DNA of 64,000 nucleotides from Wurfbainia villosa (Eukaryota; Streptophyta; Magnoliopsida; Zingiberales; Zingiberaceae), in NCBI GenBank assembly GCA_025175895.1, contig CM046006.1, positions 68,406,288 to 68,470,287 on the forward strand, written 5' to 3'. The position numbers and the translations under genes were made by a program. Below, one piece after another: positions 45,074-56,283 of this stretch. The stretch's first letter is position 1. Each line of letters opens with the position of its first letter. Under the pieces are notes generated by a model, which saw only the letters and a program-made list of their open reading frames with translations, searched no databases and had not been told where the DNA came from.

Positions 45074-46711
45074 ATGCAGCCGGAAGAGATACAACAGCCA
45101 GTTGCCTCCGCAGCGGAGGAACACCCCATTACCATCTTACCATCACAGCTAAAGGCTCTGATGGACGACGCTGTTACGGAGGCCCTCGCTAGAGAAAGAA
45201 GAAGGACCGGATATCTTCATCCTCATTCCGGCGAACCTTCTTCCCGAGGCCCGCCCCCAGAAATGCCTCCTCCCTCTCGTACAGCCGGTAATGTTGAAGT
45301 ATTGCCTAGAGAAGGACTTGGGGGGAGAGCACCTCAAAACACTACGCCCTTGACCCAGACCCGACGGGAAGAACAGGGTGAAAGTCGGTCGACCAGACCT
45401 CCAGAAGTTTATGAGCCCAGTCCTTTTACCATGGACATCCTCTCTGAAATCCCCCCATCGTACTTTCGGAACCCCCAGGTAGATAAGTACGATGGCTCGA
45501 CGGATCCCGAAGAGCATCTCTCGCAGTTCGATGGAGCAACCTCGCTCCACTATTATACCGATGCCCTCAAATGCCGAGTCTTCCTGACCACCTTAACCGG
45601 TTCGGCACAAAAATAGTTTAATACTCTGCCCCCGGGATCCATCACTTGTTTCGCTGATTTTCACGGGATGTTCAGCCGGGAATTCGCCAGTTGCAAGGTG
45701 TATAAGCATGACGCCTCTATCTTGATGCACATCACGCAAGGGCCCTCGGAATCACTCAAAGGGTATCTTCACCGGTTTACCTCTACAGCTAGGGGTATTC
45801 CTTCTGCAAGATCAGAATCTTTCAGAGTCACCATTCCGCACGGACTGAATGAAGGCCCCTTCCTCAGTTCTCTTTTGAGACAACCTGCTAACAGCTATGA
45901 GGAGTTGTTAAGGCGTGCGGAACAATTCATCCGCGAGGAGGAAGGACTGCAAGTGCGAAGAGATGAACATGCTGCCACAGCAGTCCCGCCCGAAAGAACT
46001 CGTCCCGTCGCCCCTCAAGTACCCCCTCGTCGAGGTTATGTGCGACCCTTTCGACAGGAGGCTCCGAGGCCTCGGCTATTGTTGCAGGGCACTCGCCCTG
46101 TGCCGCCATTACAAATTATGGCCGCTGAGGCACCTCCTCCCGCAAGGACATGGAAGGAGCGGGAGATGGAATTTTATGATCAGCAGGGTCTACTGCAATG
46201 ACCCTTAGGATATAGGGGGATCTCACGTAACCCCCCAACCCCATTCTTCTGCCAATATCATATGGAGTATGGCCACGCTAGTGGCCGATGCTTCAAGCTA
46301 CAAGAGGAACTAGATCGCCTCCGAACCGCATACCCGCAATTGCGGTTTCAGACGGGAGAGCCAGCACGGCGAGGGCCCCAACCCAATATAGCCCGCCCAG
46401 GGCCGTATAACCAACAACCTCAAGTCACTTTCCCCCAAATGTCGTCCCAGGAGGTTGTTTCTCAAGAAGGCCCGTCAGGTGAGGGCCCATCATCCAATCT
46501 AAATAACGCTCCCACACGGGGGGTTATCCATGTTATAGCCGGAGGACCTACTGATGGGGACTCCAACCGGGCGTGGAAGTCATACACCCATCTCATGGAG
46601 AGTCTGGCCATTATCACCGACCAGACTGTACAAACTACACCGCCCATTTCATTCGAGCCAGAAGATCTTCAAGGTGTCCTACTGCCCCACACAGATGCCT
46701 TAGTTATTTGA
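45074..46711 (+). pseudogene. Tat-1 gag
   Basis: One frame runs from Met 45074 through a Pro/Arg-rich N-terminus to the retrotransposon Gag domain (DKYDGSTDPEEHLSQF, then LTTLTGSAQK followed by TAG for Trp at 45614). The Gag helix region MFSREFASCKVYKHDASIL and a basic Pro-rich part follow. After a TGA near 46199 comes the Cys/His segment CQYHMEYGHASGRCFKLQEE, a Tat-type knuckle. Downstream of that the sequence is a low-complexity linker. Both stops fit single transitions. It provides capsid and nucleocapsid functions. Confidence 0.88.
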
Positions 46712-47224
46712 ATATCCCTATCCAATTACGAAGTGGCTAGGGTGCTAGTCGACTCGGGAAGCTCTGTCAATATCCTCTTTTAGGAGGCTTTCGGACAAAT
46801 GCAGCTGGGAAATGCTCAGCTAGAAGATGTGGCTACACCCCTCTTTGGGTTCGCAGGGCATGTGGTCCACCCCACAGGGCAGATTTCGTTGCCCCTGACT
46901 CTGGGCGTAAAGCCCAGCCAAAAAACTAGTATCATACCTTTCCTCATCATGGATGCTCCGTCTACTTATAATGCTATTCTTGGTCATCCTTTCCTTACTA
47001 TCTTTCAGGCGGTGGCTTCCCCGTACCACCAGAAGTTGAAATTCCCAATTGGACCGTTGGTGGGAGAAGTCCGAGGGGAACAGAAGGTTGCCCAAAGCTG
47101 TTATGTACAAATGGTTCGGGATGACCAAAAGAAGGCCCGAACCGATGATCTCAAAGGGAAAGCTATCATCATTTCTGATGTCTGCGTCTTGGAAGAATCC
47201 CCCCCCCAAAGCAGACAAAATTGA
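46712..47224 (+). pseudogene. Tat-1 aspartic protease
   Basis: The active site VDSGSSVNIL is at about 46748-46777, followed by a TAG and then an open frame from 46799 with ILGHPFL (the second conserved protease loop, NAILGHP). The Asp-Ser-Gly triad is intact. The frame ends by a +1 shift at the C-run 47198-47210, after which the product continues in the next frame. Confidence 0.8.
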
Positions 47225-48101
47225 GGAAGGAGAGCTGGTGGAAATAGCTCCAGGAAAGGCCACACGGGTGGCACAGCAGTTAGAGGCCAAGGAGGAGCTG
47301 GTGGCCTGTCTGCGGGAGAATGAAGACATCTTTTTGGGAGATGTGCATGATCTCATAGGGATTAACCCCCGTGTGGATGAACACCATCTCAACATAACCA
47401 GAGGAGCCCAACCCGTCCAACAGAAGCGGCGATACTTCGGACCTGAGAAGGACAAGGTCATAGCTGACGAAGTGGACAAATTGTTAAAGGCGGGTCATGT
47501 AAAGGAAATCCAATTTCCCGAGTAAGTTTCCAATGTAGTCTTGGTCCCCAAGCCTTCTGGGCAGTGGAGGATGTGTATCGATTTTCGTGATTTGAATAAA
47601 GCGTGCCCTAAAGACTGCTACCCCTTGCCTCGTATTGATCATTTTGTAGATTCCACTGTAGGATATGAAGTGGTGTCCTTAATGGATGCATACCAAGGAT
47701 ACCATCAAATACCTTTGGCCAAAGAAGATCAAAATAGGGTTAGCTTTGTGATGGCAGGAGGGTTATACGCTTATGTGGTGATGCCCTTCGGTTTAAAGAA
47801 TGTCAGGGCCACTTATCAGCACCTCATGGACAAGATTTTTACGGAACAGAAAGGGAAAAATGTGGAAGTCTACGTGGATGACATCTTAGTCAAATCGAAA
47901 ACCACTCGGGATTTGGTCAAGGATTTAAATGAAACCTTCGCCACACTTAGACGGTATAATATGAAGCTGAACCCTACAAAATGCCTGTTCGGGGTAAAAA
48001 GCAGCAAATTCTTGGGGTATATAGTCACTGAGAAAGGGTTGCAGGCTAACCCTGAGAAGGTGCAAGCACTGTGCAACATGAAGTCACCCGCTAACTTGTG
48101 A
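47225..48101 (+). pseudogene. Tat-1 reverse transcriptase
   Basis: In the shifted frame, the pre-RT segment (ENEDIFLGDVHDL, HHLNITRGAQPVQQKRR) leads to a stop where Trp is expected near 47522. The RT palm and fingers follow: GQWRMCIDFRDLNKACPKD, YPLPRID, DAYQGYHQIPL, FGLKNVRATYQHLMD and the catalytic YVDD at about 47871-47882. It ends at a TGA near 48099 (CGA expected). Catalytic residues are intact. Confidence 0.9.
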
Positions 48102-48635
48102 GAGACCCAGAAGTTGGTGGGCAGGATTGTTTCTTTATCTCGATTTATAGCCAGATCGGTGGACAAAGGGCTACCTTTCTTCAAGATTCTGTGTAAAGCT
48201 ACCAAATTTCAGTGGGACGATCAATGCGAGCAGGCTTTTCAGGAGCTGAAGAAATATTTAGTTGGGCTCCCACTGTTAGCCAAAACAGTGGCCGACGAAC
48301 CGTTATGGATGTATTTGGTCGTCTCGGAGGGAGCTATTAGTTCAATTTTGTTGAAACAAGAAGGCTCTCACCAACAACCTATTTATTATACCAGCCACAT
48401 TCTGAAGGGGGTTGAATTCCGTTATACAGAGTTAGAGAAGCTGACATATATTCTAGTTCTAACCGCCCACAAATTGAGGTCGTACTTTCTGGCTCATCCC
48501 ATCACTGTTCTAACTCACAGTGAACTGGTCAAGGTCGTCACTAAGCCCAACTTCTCCAGAAGATTGGCCAAATGGGTGGTGGAGTTAAGTGAATATGATA
48601 TTCACTACCAACCCCGAACCGTTATCAAGGCCTAG
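48102..48635 (+). pseudogene. Tat-1 RT connection / degenerate first RNase H
   Basis: The same frame as RT gives FFKILCKATKFQWDDQCEQAF and a RNase H-like fold in which the usual catalytic Asp of the first strand is absent (WMYLVVSEGAISSILLKQE), as in other Tat elements, where a second RNase H takes over. It ends with TAG at 48635, where KAQALANF would be expected (CAG to TAG). Confidence 0.75.
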
Positions 48636-49253
48636 GCGCTCGCTAACTTTCTAGCGGAGGTACATTGTGGCTTGGAAGACGGTTCGTCAACAAAAGAGGA
48701 AGAATTGGATGCATGGAACATATTCGTAGACGGTTCTTCAGGATCTACGGGTAGCGGCGTCGGTGTTTTGTTAATTTCCCCTGATAAAGAGGAGACCCAC
48801 ATAGTCGTACGTCTGGGATATCGGGCATCCAATAATGAGGCAGAGTATGAAGCCATTCTAGCAGGATTGCAGGCTACTAAGGTAGTAGGAGCTTCTTCAA
48901 TTATAATCCATTCGGATTCACAGCTGGTGATATCACAACTTCAAGGTTCTTTCGCGGTTCGGGAGGAAAGGCTACACAAGTATTTGAAAGCTTTTGAGAA
49001 AGAAAAAGTTCAGTTTCAGCAAGTCCTCTTGAAGAAAATTCCACGGGAGAATAACGGGAAGACAGATGAATTGGCTCGGGTGGCTAGCGCTATGGAAGGA
49101 GTGAAATCATTGGAAACGGTTCATGTGGAAATCCCTACTTCCCTAGCGATATGTAATGTGGAGGAAGCGACGCCTGAACCAGACCCAATCCCTGATTGGA
49201 GGACTGACATTATAGCTTATTTACAGTACGGAAAGATTCCTGAAGAAAAATGA
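48636..49253 (+). pseudogene. Tat-1 second (archaeal-type) RNase H
   Basis: This separate RNase H domain starts at WNIFVDGSSGSTGSGVGVLL (first Asp near 48730). It has the Glu in SNNEAEYEAILAGLQ, the Asp in IIIHSDSQLVISQLQG, and a late Asp/His region in KIPRENNGKTDELARVAS. All expected catalytic residues are visible. This extra domain is the mark of Tat elements. It ends at a TGA directly before the integrase frame. Confidence 0.88.
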
Positions 49254-50426
49254 GTGACATCTGCTTTAATGTGCAGAGCCAGACGCTTCACCATCTTAAA
49301 CGAAGACTTATATAAGACATCTTTCGGACGAACCTTATTGAAATGTTTAGGAAGCGAGGATGCTGAATGGGTACTCCGGGAGATTCATGAAGGTTGTTGC
49401 AGTAACCATCTGGGGGGGAGAGCTTTAGCAAGGAAGGCCCTGTTAGCAGGGTATTTTTGGCCTACTCTCCAACAAGATGCCACTCGTATAGTGCAAACTT
49501 GCCCAGCTTGCCAAAAGCATAGCAACCGGTCCGAACGGCCAGCTGAGCTAATGAAAGTTGTGGTCGCTTCATGTCCTTTTGATCAATGGGGAATGGATAT
49601 AGTGGGTTCGATGCCAGTGGCACCTTTACAGAAGAAATTTTTATTGGTAGATGTAGATTACTTCTCCAAATGGGTGGAAGCAGAGCCCCTTGCCAAAATT
49701 ACCGAGAATGTTGTAATACAATTCTTATGGAAGAATATTGTCTGTCGATATGGTATTCCTCAGAGGATAGTTAGTGATAATGGATGTCAGTTCCAGGGCA
49801 AAAAGATTAAAGAATGGTGCCAAAGTCTCAACATTCATCAAGCTTTCACTTCAGTAGCCCACCCTCAAGCTAACGGTCAAGTTGAAGTCACTAATAGAAT
49901 TCTCATTCAAGGGTTGAAGACTAAATTGGGCACTCAAAGGGGGAATTGGGTGGAAGAATTGCCCGGAATGGTGTGGGCCTACCGAACCACGCCAAAAACT
50001 GCAACGGGAGAGACTCCTTTCAGTCTAGTATATGGGACGGAAGCTGTTATTCCGGTTGAGGCTCTTTTAAGTAGCACCAGAATAGAAATGTACGAGCTGG
50101 AGAAGAACCAAGTTATTCGAAGCACTGAGTTGGACTTGGTGGAAGAAAAGCGGGAGGCGGCATGGAGGCGAGCGGAGTTTTACAAGCGGAGAGTGCAACA
50201 AGACTTTAATAAGAAGGTGATGCCTCAAAGATTTCAGAAGGGGGATTTGGTTCTGCGTAAAGTTAATCCTGCTGGAGATCCTAGAAAGTTAGCTCCAAAC
50301 TAGGAAGGGCCCTATGAAGTGACGCGTTGTGTAGCTGGGTCGGCGTATTATCTAAAGGACGATCAGGGCAAGGAATTTTCCCGACCATGGAACGCTATCC
50401 ACTTGAAACCTTTCTACACTGTATAA
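49254..50426 (+). pseudogene. Tat-1 integrase
   Basis: The zinc-binding HHCC segment (EIHEGCCSNHLGG, then CPACQKHSN) precedes the DDE core: D in WGMDIVGSMP (about 49590), D in IVSDNGCQFQ (about 49770) and E in QANGQVEVTNR (about 49880). The C-terminal part has LVYGTEAVIPVE and GDLVLRKVNPAG. A TAG replaces Trp near 50302, and the frame then continues to HLKPFYTV and the true stop at 50424-50426. This is the end of the Tat polyprotein. Confidence 0.9.
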
Positions 50427-50614
50427 GAAATGATGCATAAGAGAAGAGGAGTTGGAGAGTCCTCGAGGGGATGTACTTGATAATTTGTTGTGTTCATTCA
50501 ATATATAGCACATATTAGTTTGATTGATCCACAATGATACTGTAGTTCTTATAGTGAATTTTGAAGAAGGAAAGAAGATAACAAAGGGACTACGTCCCGA
50601 AATAATACATCAGG

Positions 50615-51553
50615 TTATAACCTAAATCGTTCGGGAGGATAGCGCCGAAAGTCGGCTTCCCAATTTAAAGAAAAAGTTGGATAATTTACGGGGGGAAGTC
50701 CTTGATGAGCGTATTGGCGAACCGTCTCATTAAACCCATCTTGATAAGTGGCGTGTAGCAGGATGGTTAGTCGCTCCTGGTGGTTCGGACGGTCAGGGCT
50801 CCGATCCCGAAGAAGCCTACGACATTTCTCTTGTTGCTCTTGAAGAGTTCGGCGTATGTCAACATAGCGTCGGGATACCTCTATAATAGCATCGGCTAGG
50901 ATGGAAATATCATCGGCTCAGGAGGATTGATCTTGGTGGATAATGGTTGTCATGTCCATCATATTCTGGCGCATCGAGGCCGAAATTCCCTCCACCGCCT
51001 CGGAGTAGGATCTGGTGCAGGTAAGCTCAGTGCCTAGCCTCTGGAGGGAGGTTTCCTGCCTGCATATACGGGCGTGAGCATGCACCCTAGAAGTTATGAG
51101 GGAGGAGTTTTTTTGTACCTCCTTGCACAGGCGGGTGCGGAGGTTCCCTATTTTATCCTCCGCCTTCTGATGTTGAACCCGAAGATGGGCAATGGTATCT
51201 GAATCCCGTTGCTTCCCCTGAAGGAGTTTCGTTACCTGATTTCAAAGACTTATCAATTCTTGAGAGGAGGAAGACTCCTGGTAAGGATGTGTCGACTGAA
51301 GGTCCCGTGGGAGGGAAGATGGTTTCGTTCCAGGTCTCTGTTGTCCCTGTAATGCCGCTATAGTATTGGCATCTTTTTGAAGTTGATGGCGAGCCTCTAT
51401 CAGTTGCTCCTAACATTATTGCAGTTGTTGAGACAAGAGGCGCTCCCGATGTAAAGCAGCCGCCAAATCCTCCCTTTGCTGTTGTTCCAACTTTAGATAT
51501 TGAGCTTGATATTATTGGAGGGAACGATCTAGCTCTTGATATTTGGTCAGGGC
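50615..51553 (-). pseudogene. Tat-1 antisense gene 1, exon 2 (coiled coil)
   Basis: The minus-strand reading is 313 codons to TAA at 50617-50615. It begins ALTKYQELDRSLQ and is almost entirely helical, coiled-coil-like sequence rich in Gln, Glu, Arg and Leu (QDIVN-type heptads, for example LRVQHQKAEDKIGNLRTRL). Five in-frame stops (TAA, TAA, TAG, TGA, TGA) all sit where CAA, CAG or CGA would keep the pattern. The exon has a phase-0 acceptor GGCATACAG at 51554. Antisense ORFs between pol and 3' LTR are known in Tat elements. The function is unknown. Confidence 0.6.
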
Positions 51554-51621
51554 CTGTATGCCGATTGTTGAAAGGAAATCATACAGTAAGAAAATTAAGG
51601 AAGTCGATTGAAGAAACATAC
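51554..51621 (-). other. Intron of Tat-1 antisense gene 1
   Basis: 68 bases on the minus strand, donor GTATGT and acceptor CATACAG preceded by a TTTCCTTTC tract. Both flanking exons are whole codon multiples (870 and 939 bases). Confidence 0.6.
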
Positions 51622-52491
51622 CAATTCCAAGGCATGGTGCAAGCCTTCCATCCGGGGAGTCAGTTCTTCTAAATTCAAAATTTGAAGACTCCGAGGGGAA
51701 ACGGAAGAAGAAGGGGCGGACGATATTGAAGGTGGAGGTTCACTGACAAGAGGAAGAATAGGGGTGTTAACCATAGGTTGAGGCGGGGGTTTGAAGGGCG
51801 GAGAAGGGGGAGCACTAGCCAGAAGGTTTATCGGGGGCGAAGTCGGGAGCAAAGAATCAGAAGTAGAAGGGGGAAAATGTGCTACGGCTGGCGGAGAGAT
51901 GGGCACATCAGAAGTTGCAAACGGGCATTGATTTGGCGAGGAATCCGAAGAAGATGATATGATGAGCATGGGGCTAGAGGAGCCTTCGTTGGGAAGACGG
52001 GAAATAGAAGGAGGTGGGTTATTGCCCATAGGAGGTGAAAAGCTCTTCAGGTGAAGGGCGGAAGGGGAAGTAGGCAGTGGGGAGATGTCAATCACCATGG
52101 GCTCAAAGATGGAAGCACGTTCAGGGGAAAATGAAGGCAAGGATGCACCAGTGTCTGCGTTTGAATGGCATGGGCGCACGATTTCTCCAGAATCCTCTTT
52201 GGGTTGTGATGAAGGAAGAGGCGACGCCTGCATACCCGAGGCGGAGTGGAAGGAAAGGGGAGAGTTAGGGTTTGTTGGTTGCCTACGGGAGGAGGATGGG
52301 CTAATTATGGCAGTTTCGTACAGGGTGGATGTAGCAGGGGTTTCAGACGTGGGCGGAGGAGAAAGTAGAGGTGTGACAAGGGGAACGATGTTAGACGGAG
52401 GCGAAGGCGAAGATGAATATGGCGGCTGACCATCACCCCGTTGGACCCGTGGGTAACGACTTGCTATTTCGCGGAAGAAGGAGGAATGCAT
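51622..52491 (-). CDS. Tat-1 antisense gene 1, exon 1 (Ser/Pro-rich)
   Basis: 290 codons on the minus strand from MHSSFFREIASRYPRVQRGD (Met at 52491) to MEGLHHALEL at the splice donor. The open frame extends upstream to 52635, but this Met is preferred because the preceding 48 codons are a hydrophobic, Leu-rich run that reads like leader DNA. The exon is intact, very rich in Ser and Pro, with acidic patches (PMVIDISPLP). It joins in phase 0 to a coiled-coil exon. Low-complexity Ser/Pro content could also arise by chance on the antisense of a purine-rich strand. The splice fit argues against that. Confidence 0.55.
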
Positions 52492-52867
52492 CCTGTCCGT
52501 GGGAGAAGGAAGGAAAAGGCTAAAGGGGATGATTGGGGGCGCCGGAAGATGGCGGCGGAAAGAAGAACAGAGGTAGGAAAGGGAGACGAGAAGGCTGAAA
52601 GGATGAAGATAACTAAAAAGAGGAAGATGAAGCATCCCCTATAAAAGGAGGAAGAAATGGGCTGATAATGGCTATTGGCCTCCTAGTTAGTAGAAGGAGA
52701 GGCCCTAAGCAGAAGGGTGACGAGGATTTATTTCTTTGATGGCCCGCTATACAATAAAACCCTTGCTTTCAATAGAAAGGATGGATGAGGGTGTGCTCTT
52801 CAGGACGAAAGGAGGAAGAGTAGCGGTGGAAAAGCAGCTCACTTTTTATGCTGAAGGCCTCTGGGCA

Positions 52868-54440
52868 AATATATATATTATTTTATCCCTGTGTGGTGGT
52901 GGAACGGAAGAACTAAGATTTCCTCAGTTATATATCATTTTTACCCCGCGAAGCGGAAGAGTATCCCCGTGTGGTGGTGGAATGGAAGAACCGAGATTAC
53001 CTTGGTTATATATCATTTTTATCCCCGCGAAGCAGAAGAAGTTGAACTTATTATTCAACTTTATATTATTTTATCCCCGTGTGGTAGTGGGACGGAAGAA
53101 CCGAGATTACCTTGGTTATATATCATTTTTATCCCCGCGAAGCGGAAAAAGTTGAACATATTATTCAACTTTATATTATTTTATCCCCGTGTGGTGGTGG
53201 AATGGAAGAACCGAGATTTCCTCGGTTATATATCATTTTTATCCCCGCGAAGCGGAAGAGTATCTCCGTGCAGTGGTGGAACGAAAGAACTGAGATCTCC
53301 TTAGTTATATATCATTTTTATCCCCGCGAAGCGGAAGAGTATCCCCGTGCGGTGGTGGAACCAAAGAACTGAGATCTCCTCAGTTATATATCACTTTTAT
53401 CCCCGCGAAGCGAAATAGTATCCCCGTGTGGTGGTGGAATGGAAGAACTGAGGTCTCCTCAGTTATTTATCATTTTTGTCCCCGTGAAGTGGAAGAAGTT
53501 GAACATATTATTCAACTTTATATTATTTTATCCCCGTGTGGTGGCGGAATGGAAGAACTGAGATCTTCTAAGTTATATATCATTTTTATCCCCGCGAAGC
53601 GGAAGAAGTTTAACATATTATTCAACTTTATATTATTTTATCCCCGTGTGGTGGCGGAACGGAAGAATTGAGATCTTCTCAGTTATATATCATTTTTATC
53701 CCCGTGAAGCGGAAGAAGTTGAACATATTATTCAACTTTATATTATTTTATCCCCGTGTGGTGGTGGGACGGGAGAACCGAGATTATCTTGGTTATATAT
53801 CATTTTTATCCCCGCGAAGCAGAAGAAGTTGAACATATTATTCAACTTTATATTATTTTATCCCCGTATGGTGGTGGAATAGAAGAACCGAGATTTCCTC
53901 GGTTATATATCATTTTTATCCCCGCGAAGCGGAAGAATATCCCCGTACGGTGGTGGAACAGAAGAACTAAGATCTCCTCAGTTATATATCATTTTTATCC
54001 CCCGCGAAGCGGAAGAGTATCCCCGTGCGGTGGTGGAATGGAAGAACTGAGATCTCCTCAGTTATATATCATTTTTATCCTCGCGAAGCGGAAGAGTATC
54101 CCCGTGTGGTGGTGGAACGGAAGAACTGAGGTCTCTTCAGTTATTTATCATTTTTGTCCCCGCGAAGCGGAAGAAGTTGAACATATTATTCAACTTTATA
54201 TTATTTTATCCTCGTGTGGTGGTGGAACGGAAGAACTGAGATCTTCTCAGTTATATATCATTTTTATCCCCGCGAAGCGGAAGAAGTTGAACATATTATT
54301 CAACTTTATATTATTTTATCCCTGTGTGGTGGCGGAACGGAAGAACTGAGATCTTCTCAATTATATATCATTTTTATCCCCGCGAAGCAGAAGAAGTTGA
54401 ACATATTATTCAACTTTATGTTATTTTATCCCCGTGTTGT
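52868..54440. repeat. Tandem array in Tat-1 3' region, 110-bp and 79-bp units
   Basis: About 16 units. The core is CCCCGTGTGGTGGTGGAA, GAACTGAGATCTCCTCAGTT (a dyad), TATATATCATTTTTATCCCC and GCGAAGCGGAAGA. Long units add about 31 bases with GTTGAACATATTATTCAAC, another dyad. Unit starts near 52963, 53073, 53183, 53263 and 53343 show the 110 and 79 spacings. All ORFs in the array (52891-54605) are repeat by-products. Confidence 0.9.
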
Positions 54441-54690
54441 GATAGAGCAGCAGAGTCAGGTCATTTAGCGACTCTATGTTATTACATTCCTACCAAGGTA
54501 AAAGGGCAGAAGATCCGAAGTATGTCCCCGTTATGTGTCATTATATTTGGGTATGAGGAAGGTGAAATGGGGCATAACTTAAGAAATGTTGGAGGAAGAA
54601 GATAAACAGGAAAATTTCATTGCTTCAGAAAGATTACACATTCTAATTCTTCTTATAAGAAGAAAATAAAAGACCCTTATATATAGGGTA
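54441..54690. other. Spacer after the tandem array
   Basis: Nothing convincing is seen: remnants of the repeat core (CCCCGTGTTGTG) followed by unrelated AT-rich sequence up to the antisense stop at 54691. Confidence 0.5.
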
Positions 54691-54960
54691 TTACAGTTCT
54701 TTGTTAGGAGGAGCTGACGGGGCTTCTTTGCGCAGCGGAGGTTGGCACATTAGTTGCCGAAAGTAGGATTGTTGTAGGAAAATCTGCTTAGATAGTTCCT
54801 TCTGGGACCCTGCCAGTTGTTGACGCAAAGAGTAGTTGTTGGCGGAGACTTCCCTCAGGCGCTGCTACAAGTACCTCACCTGTTCTTCCAGGTTAGCGAT
54901 ATAACGTTGCTCGTCCACCCTTTCTTTAGAAGGAAAGGAACTGCTGCCCTGTTCAGACAT
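54691..54960 (-). pseudogene. Tat-1 antisense gene 2, small coiled-coil ORF
   Basis: 90 codons on the minus strand from MSEQGSSSFPSKERVDEQRY to a TAA, interrupted by one TAG after EEQVRYL where Gln fits. The middle is a coiled coil (RLREVSANNYSLRQQLAGSQ). It is too short for simple ORF calling because of the stop. It resembles the coiled-coil exon of antisense gene 1 in style. The function is unknown. Confidence 0.45.
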
Positions 54961-55301
54961 TTTTTCCATGACTAAGGGAAAAGAGGGGAAAAGATGGATG
55001 TTATGTAGCCGGGGTTTGGGGTCCTTATAATGATGGAGGATGAGGGTGCATTTATTAACAGAAAAAGTAAGGATAATGAATGCTGGTAAAGAAGGGAAAA
55101 CGTAACGACAGTAGGTGAAAAGTCACTGGTACAGTAATTGTAAGAAAAAAGGGTCTGAATCCCCGGGAGATGGTAAAAGAAAGTATGTTTAGGCTATATT
55201 ACAGTCTTTCTAATGATAGAAACCTTACTTCTACAGGAAAACGACAAAAACAAATACCAATTCTCTCCTTCATTTTTATTAGCATACTTAAAATGATTAC
55301 A
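54961..55301. other. Spacer between antisense ORFs
   Basis: No feature is supported. It contains GGGGTCCTTATAATGATGG near 55020, possibly promoter DNA for the ORF at 54960, but this is not demonstrable. Confidence 0.4.
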
Positions 55302-55967
55302 TCATTTAAGATATGAAGATTTTCTATGATTTCTCTTAACAGAAGAAGCATTAGAGGGCTCCTCAGGGGGGGAAGGTGCCAAGATGACCCTGTAGAGCTC
55401 GCCTTGAGCAGAAGGAAGAACCGGTGGACCTTCATCAAGAGGAGGCGAACGGATCCTCGCGGGGGAAACTGGAAGAACTGGTGGACCTTCATCAAAAAGA
55501 GGCGGACGGATCCCCGCCGGGGGAACTGGAATGAAGGCTAAAGCCGGTGGAAGTGGGGGAAGTTCGGCAGAGGCCCGGGGATCTCCCACTGTGTACTCCC
55601 ATGTTAAGGGAGGGTTCCATACCCGATTGCGGAACGAAGGAAAGGGTGCTCGATAAGACCTCCCCACGGGAGGAGAGGGAGCTATGGTGTGGGGTGAAAA
55701 AGGAAGGGGATGGAAGGATGAGGTCGTTGTCGAGCAGGTTTCAGACTCTTCAGCGTCCCCGGAAAGCCAGTCCCATAGCTCAAAAGATTCGGAGTCTGAA
55801 GAAATCTCAATGGGGTGTCCTGCTGAAGTCATGGGAGTAAGATGGAAGGACGAAGACATGAAGGGTGATAATTTATAGTTGGGGGAAAGGAACTGCAGTA
55901 GTTCTCGAGAAGGGGAAGAAGGTGAAGAGACTGATATCGTAATGGCAGCTGCATAGGTACTCCTCAA
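55302..55967 (-). CDS. Tat-1 antisense gene 3, Ser/Pro-rich ORF
   Basis: An intact 221-codon minus-strand frame. Acidic SSDSESFELWDWLSGDAEES near residues 55-75 is followed by Ser/Pro-rich sequence and two near-repeats IRPPLFDEGPPVLPVSPARI / IRSPPLDEGPPVLPSAQ, ending in a basic KRNHRKSSYLK. A duplicated segment at 55430-55530 encodes the repeat. No known domain is recognised. It lies between two coiled-coil antisense ORFs, like exon 1 of antisense gene 1. Confidence 0.45.
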   Translation of the reverse strand: MRSTYAAAITISVSSPSSPSRELLQFLSPNYKLSPFMSSSFHLTPMTSAGHPIEISSDSESFELWDWLSGDAEESETCSTTTSSFHPLPFSPHTIAPSPPVGRSYRAPFPSFRNRVWNPPLTWEYTVGDPRASAELPPLPPALAFIPVPPAGIRPPLFDEGPPVLPVSPARIRSPPLDEGPPVLPSAQGELYRVILAPSPPEEPSNASSVKRNHRKSSYLK

Positions 55968-56283
55968 GATATCATTTCCGAAGCAGTGAGAAAGATAGTG
56001 AAGATCAACAGGCGAAAATCATTTAATTTTTGACCGAGCCAAAATTGGGTCAGATATGAATAAGACCCTCCGAGACCTTCCAAGTAAGTCCCCGAACCAA
56101 CTAGGTGATTGCGCCATGCGACACGAGAAAAGAAATCACAGTATAAAAAGAGAAAAGCTTAAGGTTGGTTCAGAATTCCCGACCCACAAGGAGACATGCA
56201 AGGAGAATAACAAAAAGTTATGTTAACCTAATTACTTTTCAGCATTAAGGAAAAAGTCATTACAAGGAAGAGAATGTTGGAAG
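55968..56283. other. Spacer, no gene seen
   Basis: Mixed sequence between antisense ORFs. No feature is supported. Confidence 0.4.

Noticed and set aside
51153..51416. 87-codon minus ORF
   Set aside because: It is an out-of-frame shadow of the coiled-coil exon 2 of the Tat antisense gene.
52868..54440. Regular repeats considered as a CRISPR-like array
   Set aside because: Units are contiguous without unique spacers and sit in a plant retrotransposon.
52891..54605. Series of overlapping ORFs with YIIFIPAKRKK-like repeats
   Set aside because: They are translations of the 110/79-bp tandem array in the Tat 3' region and have no independent support.
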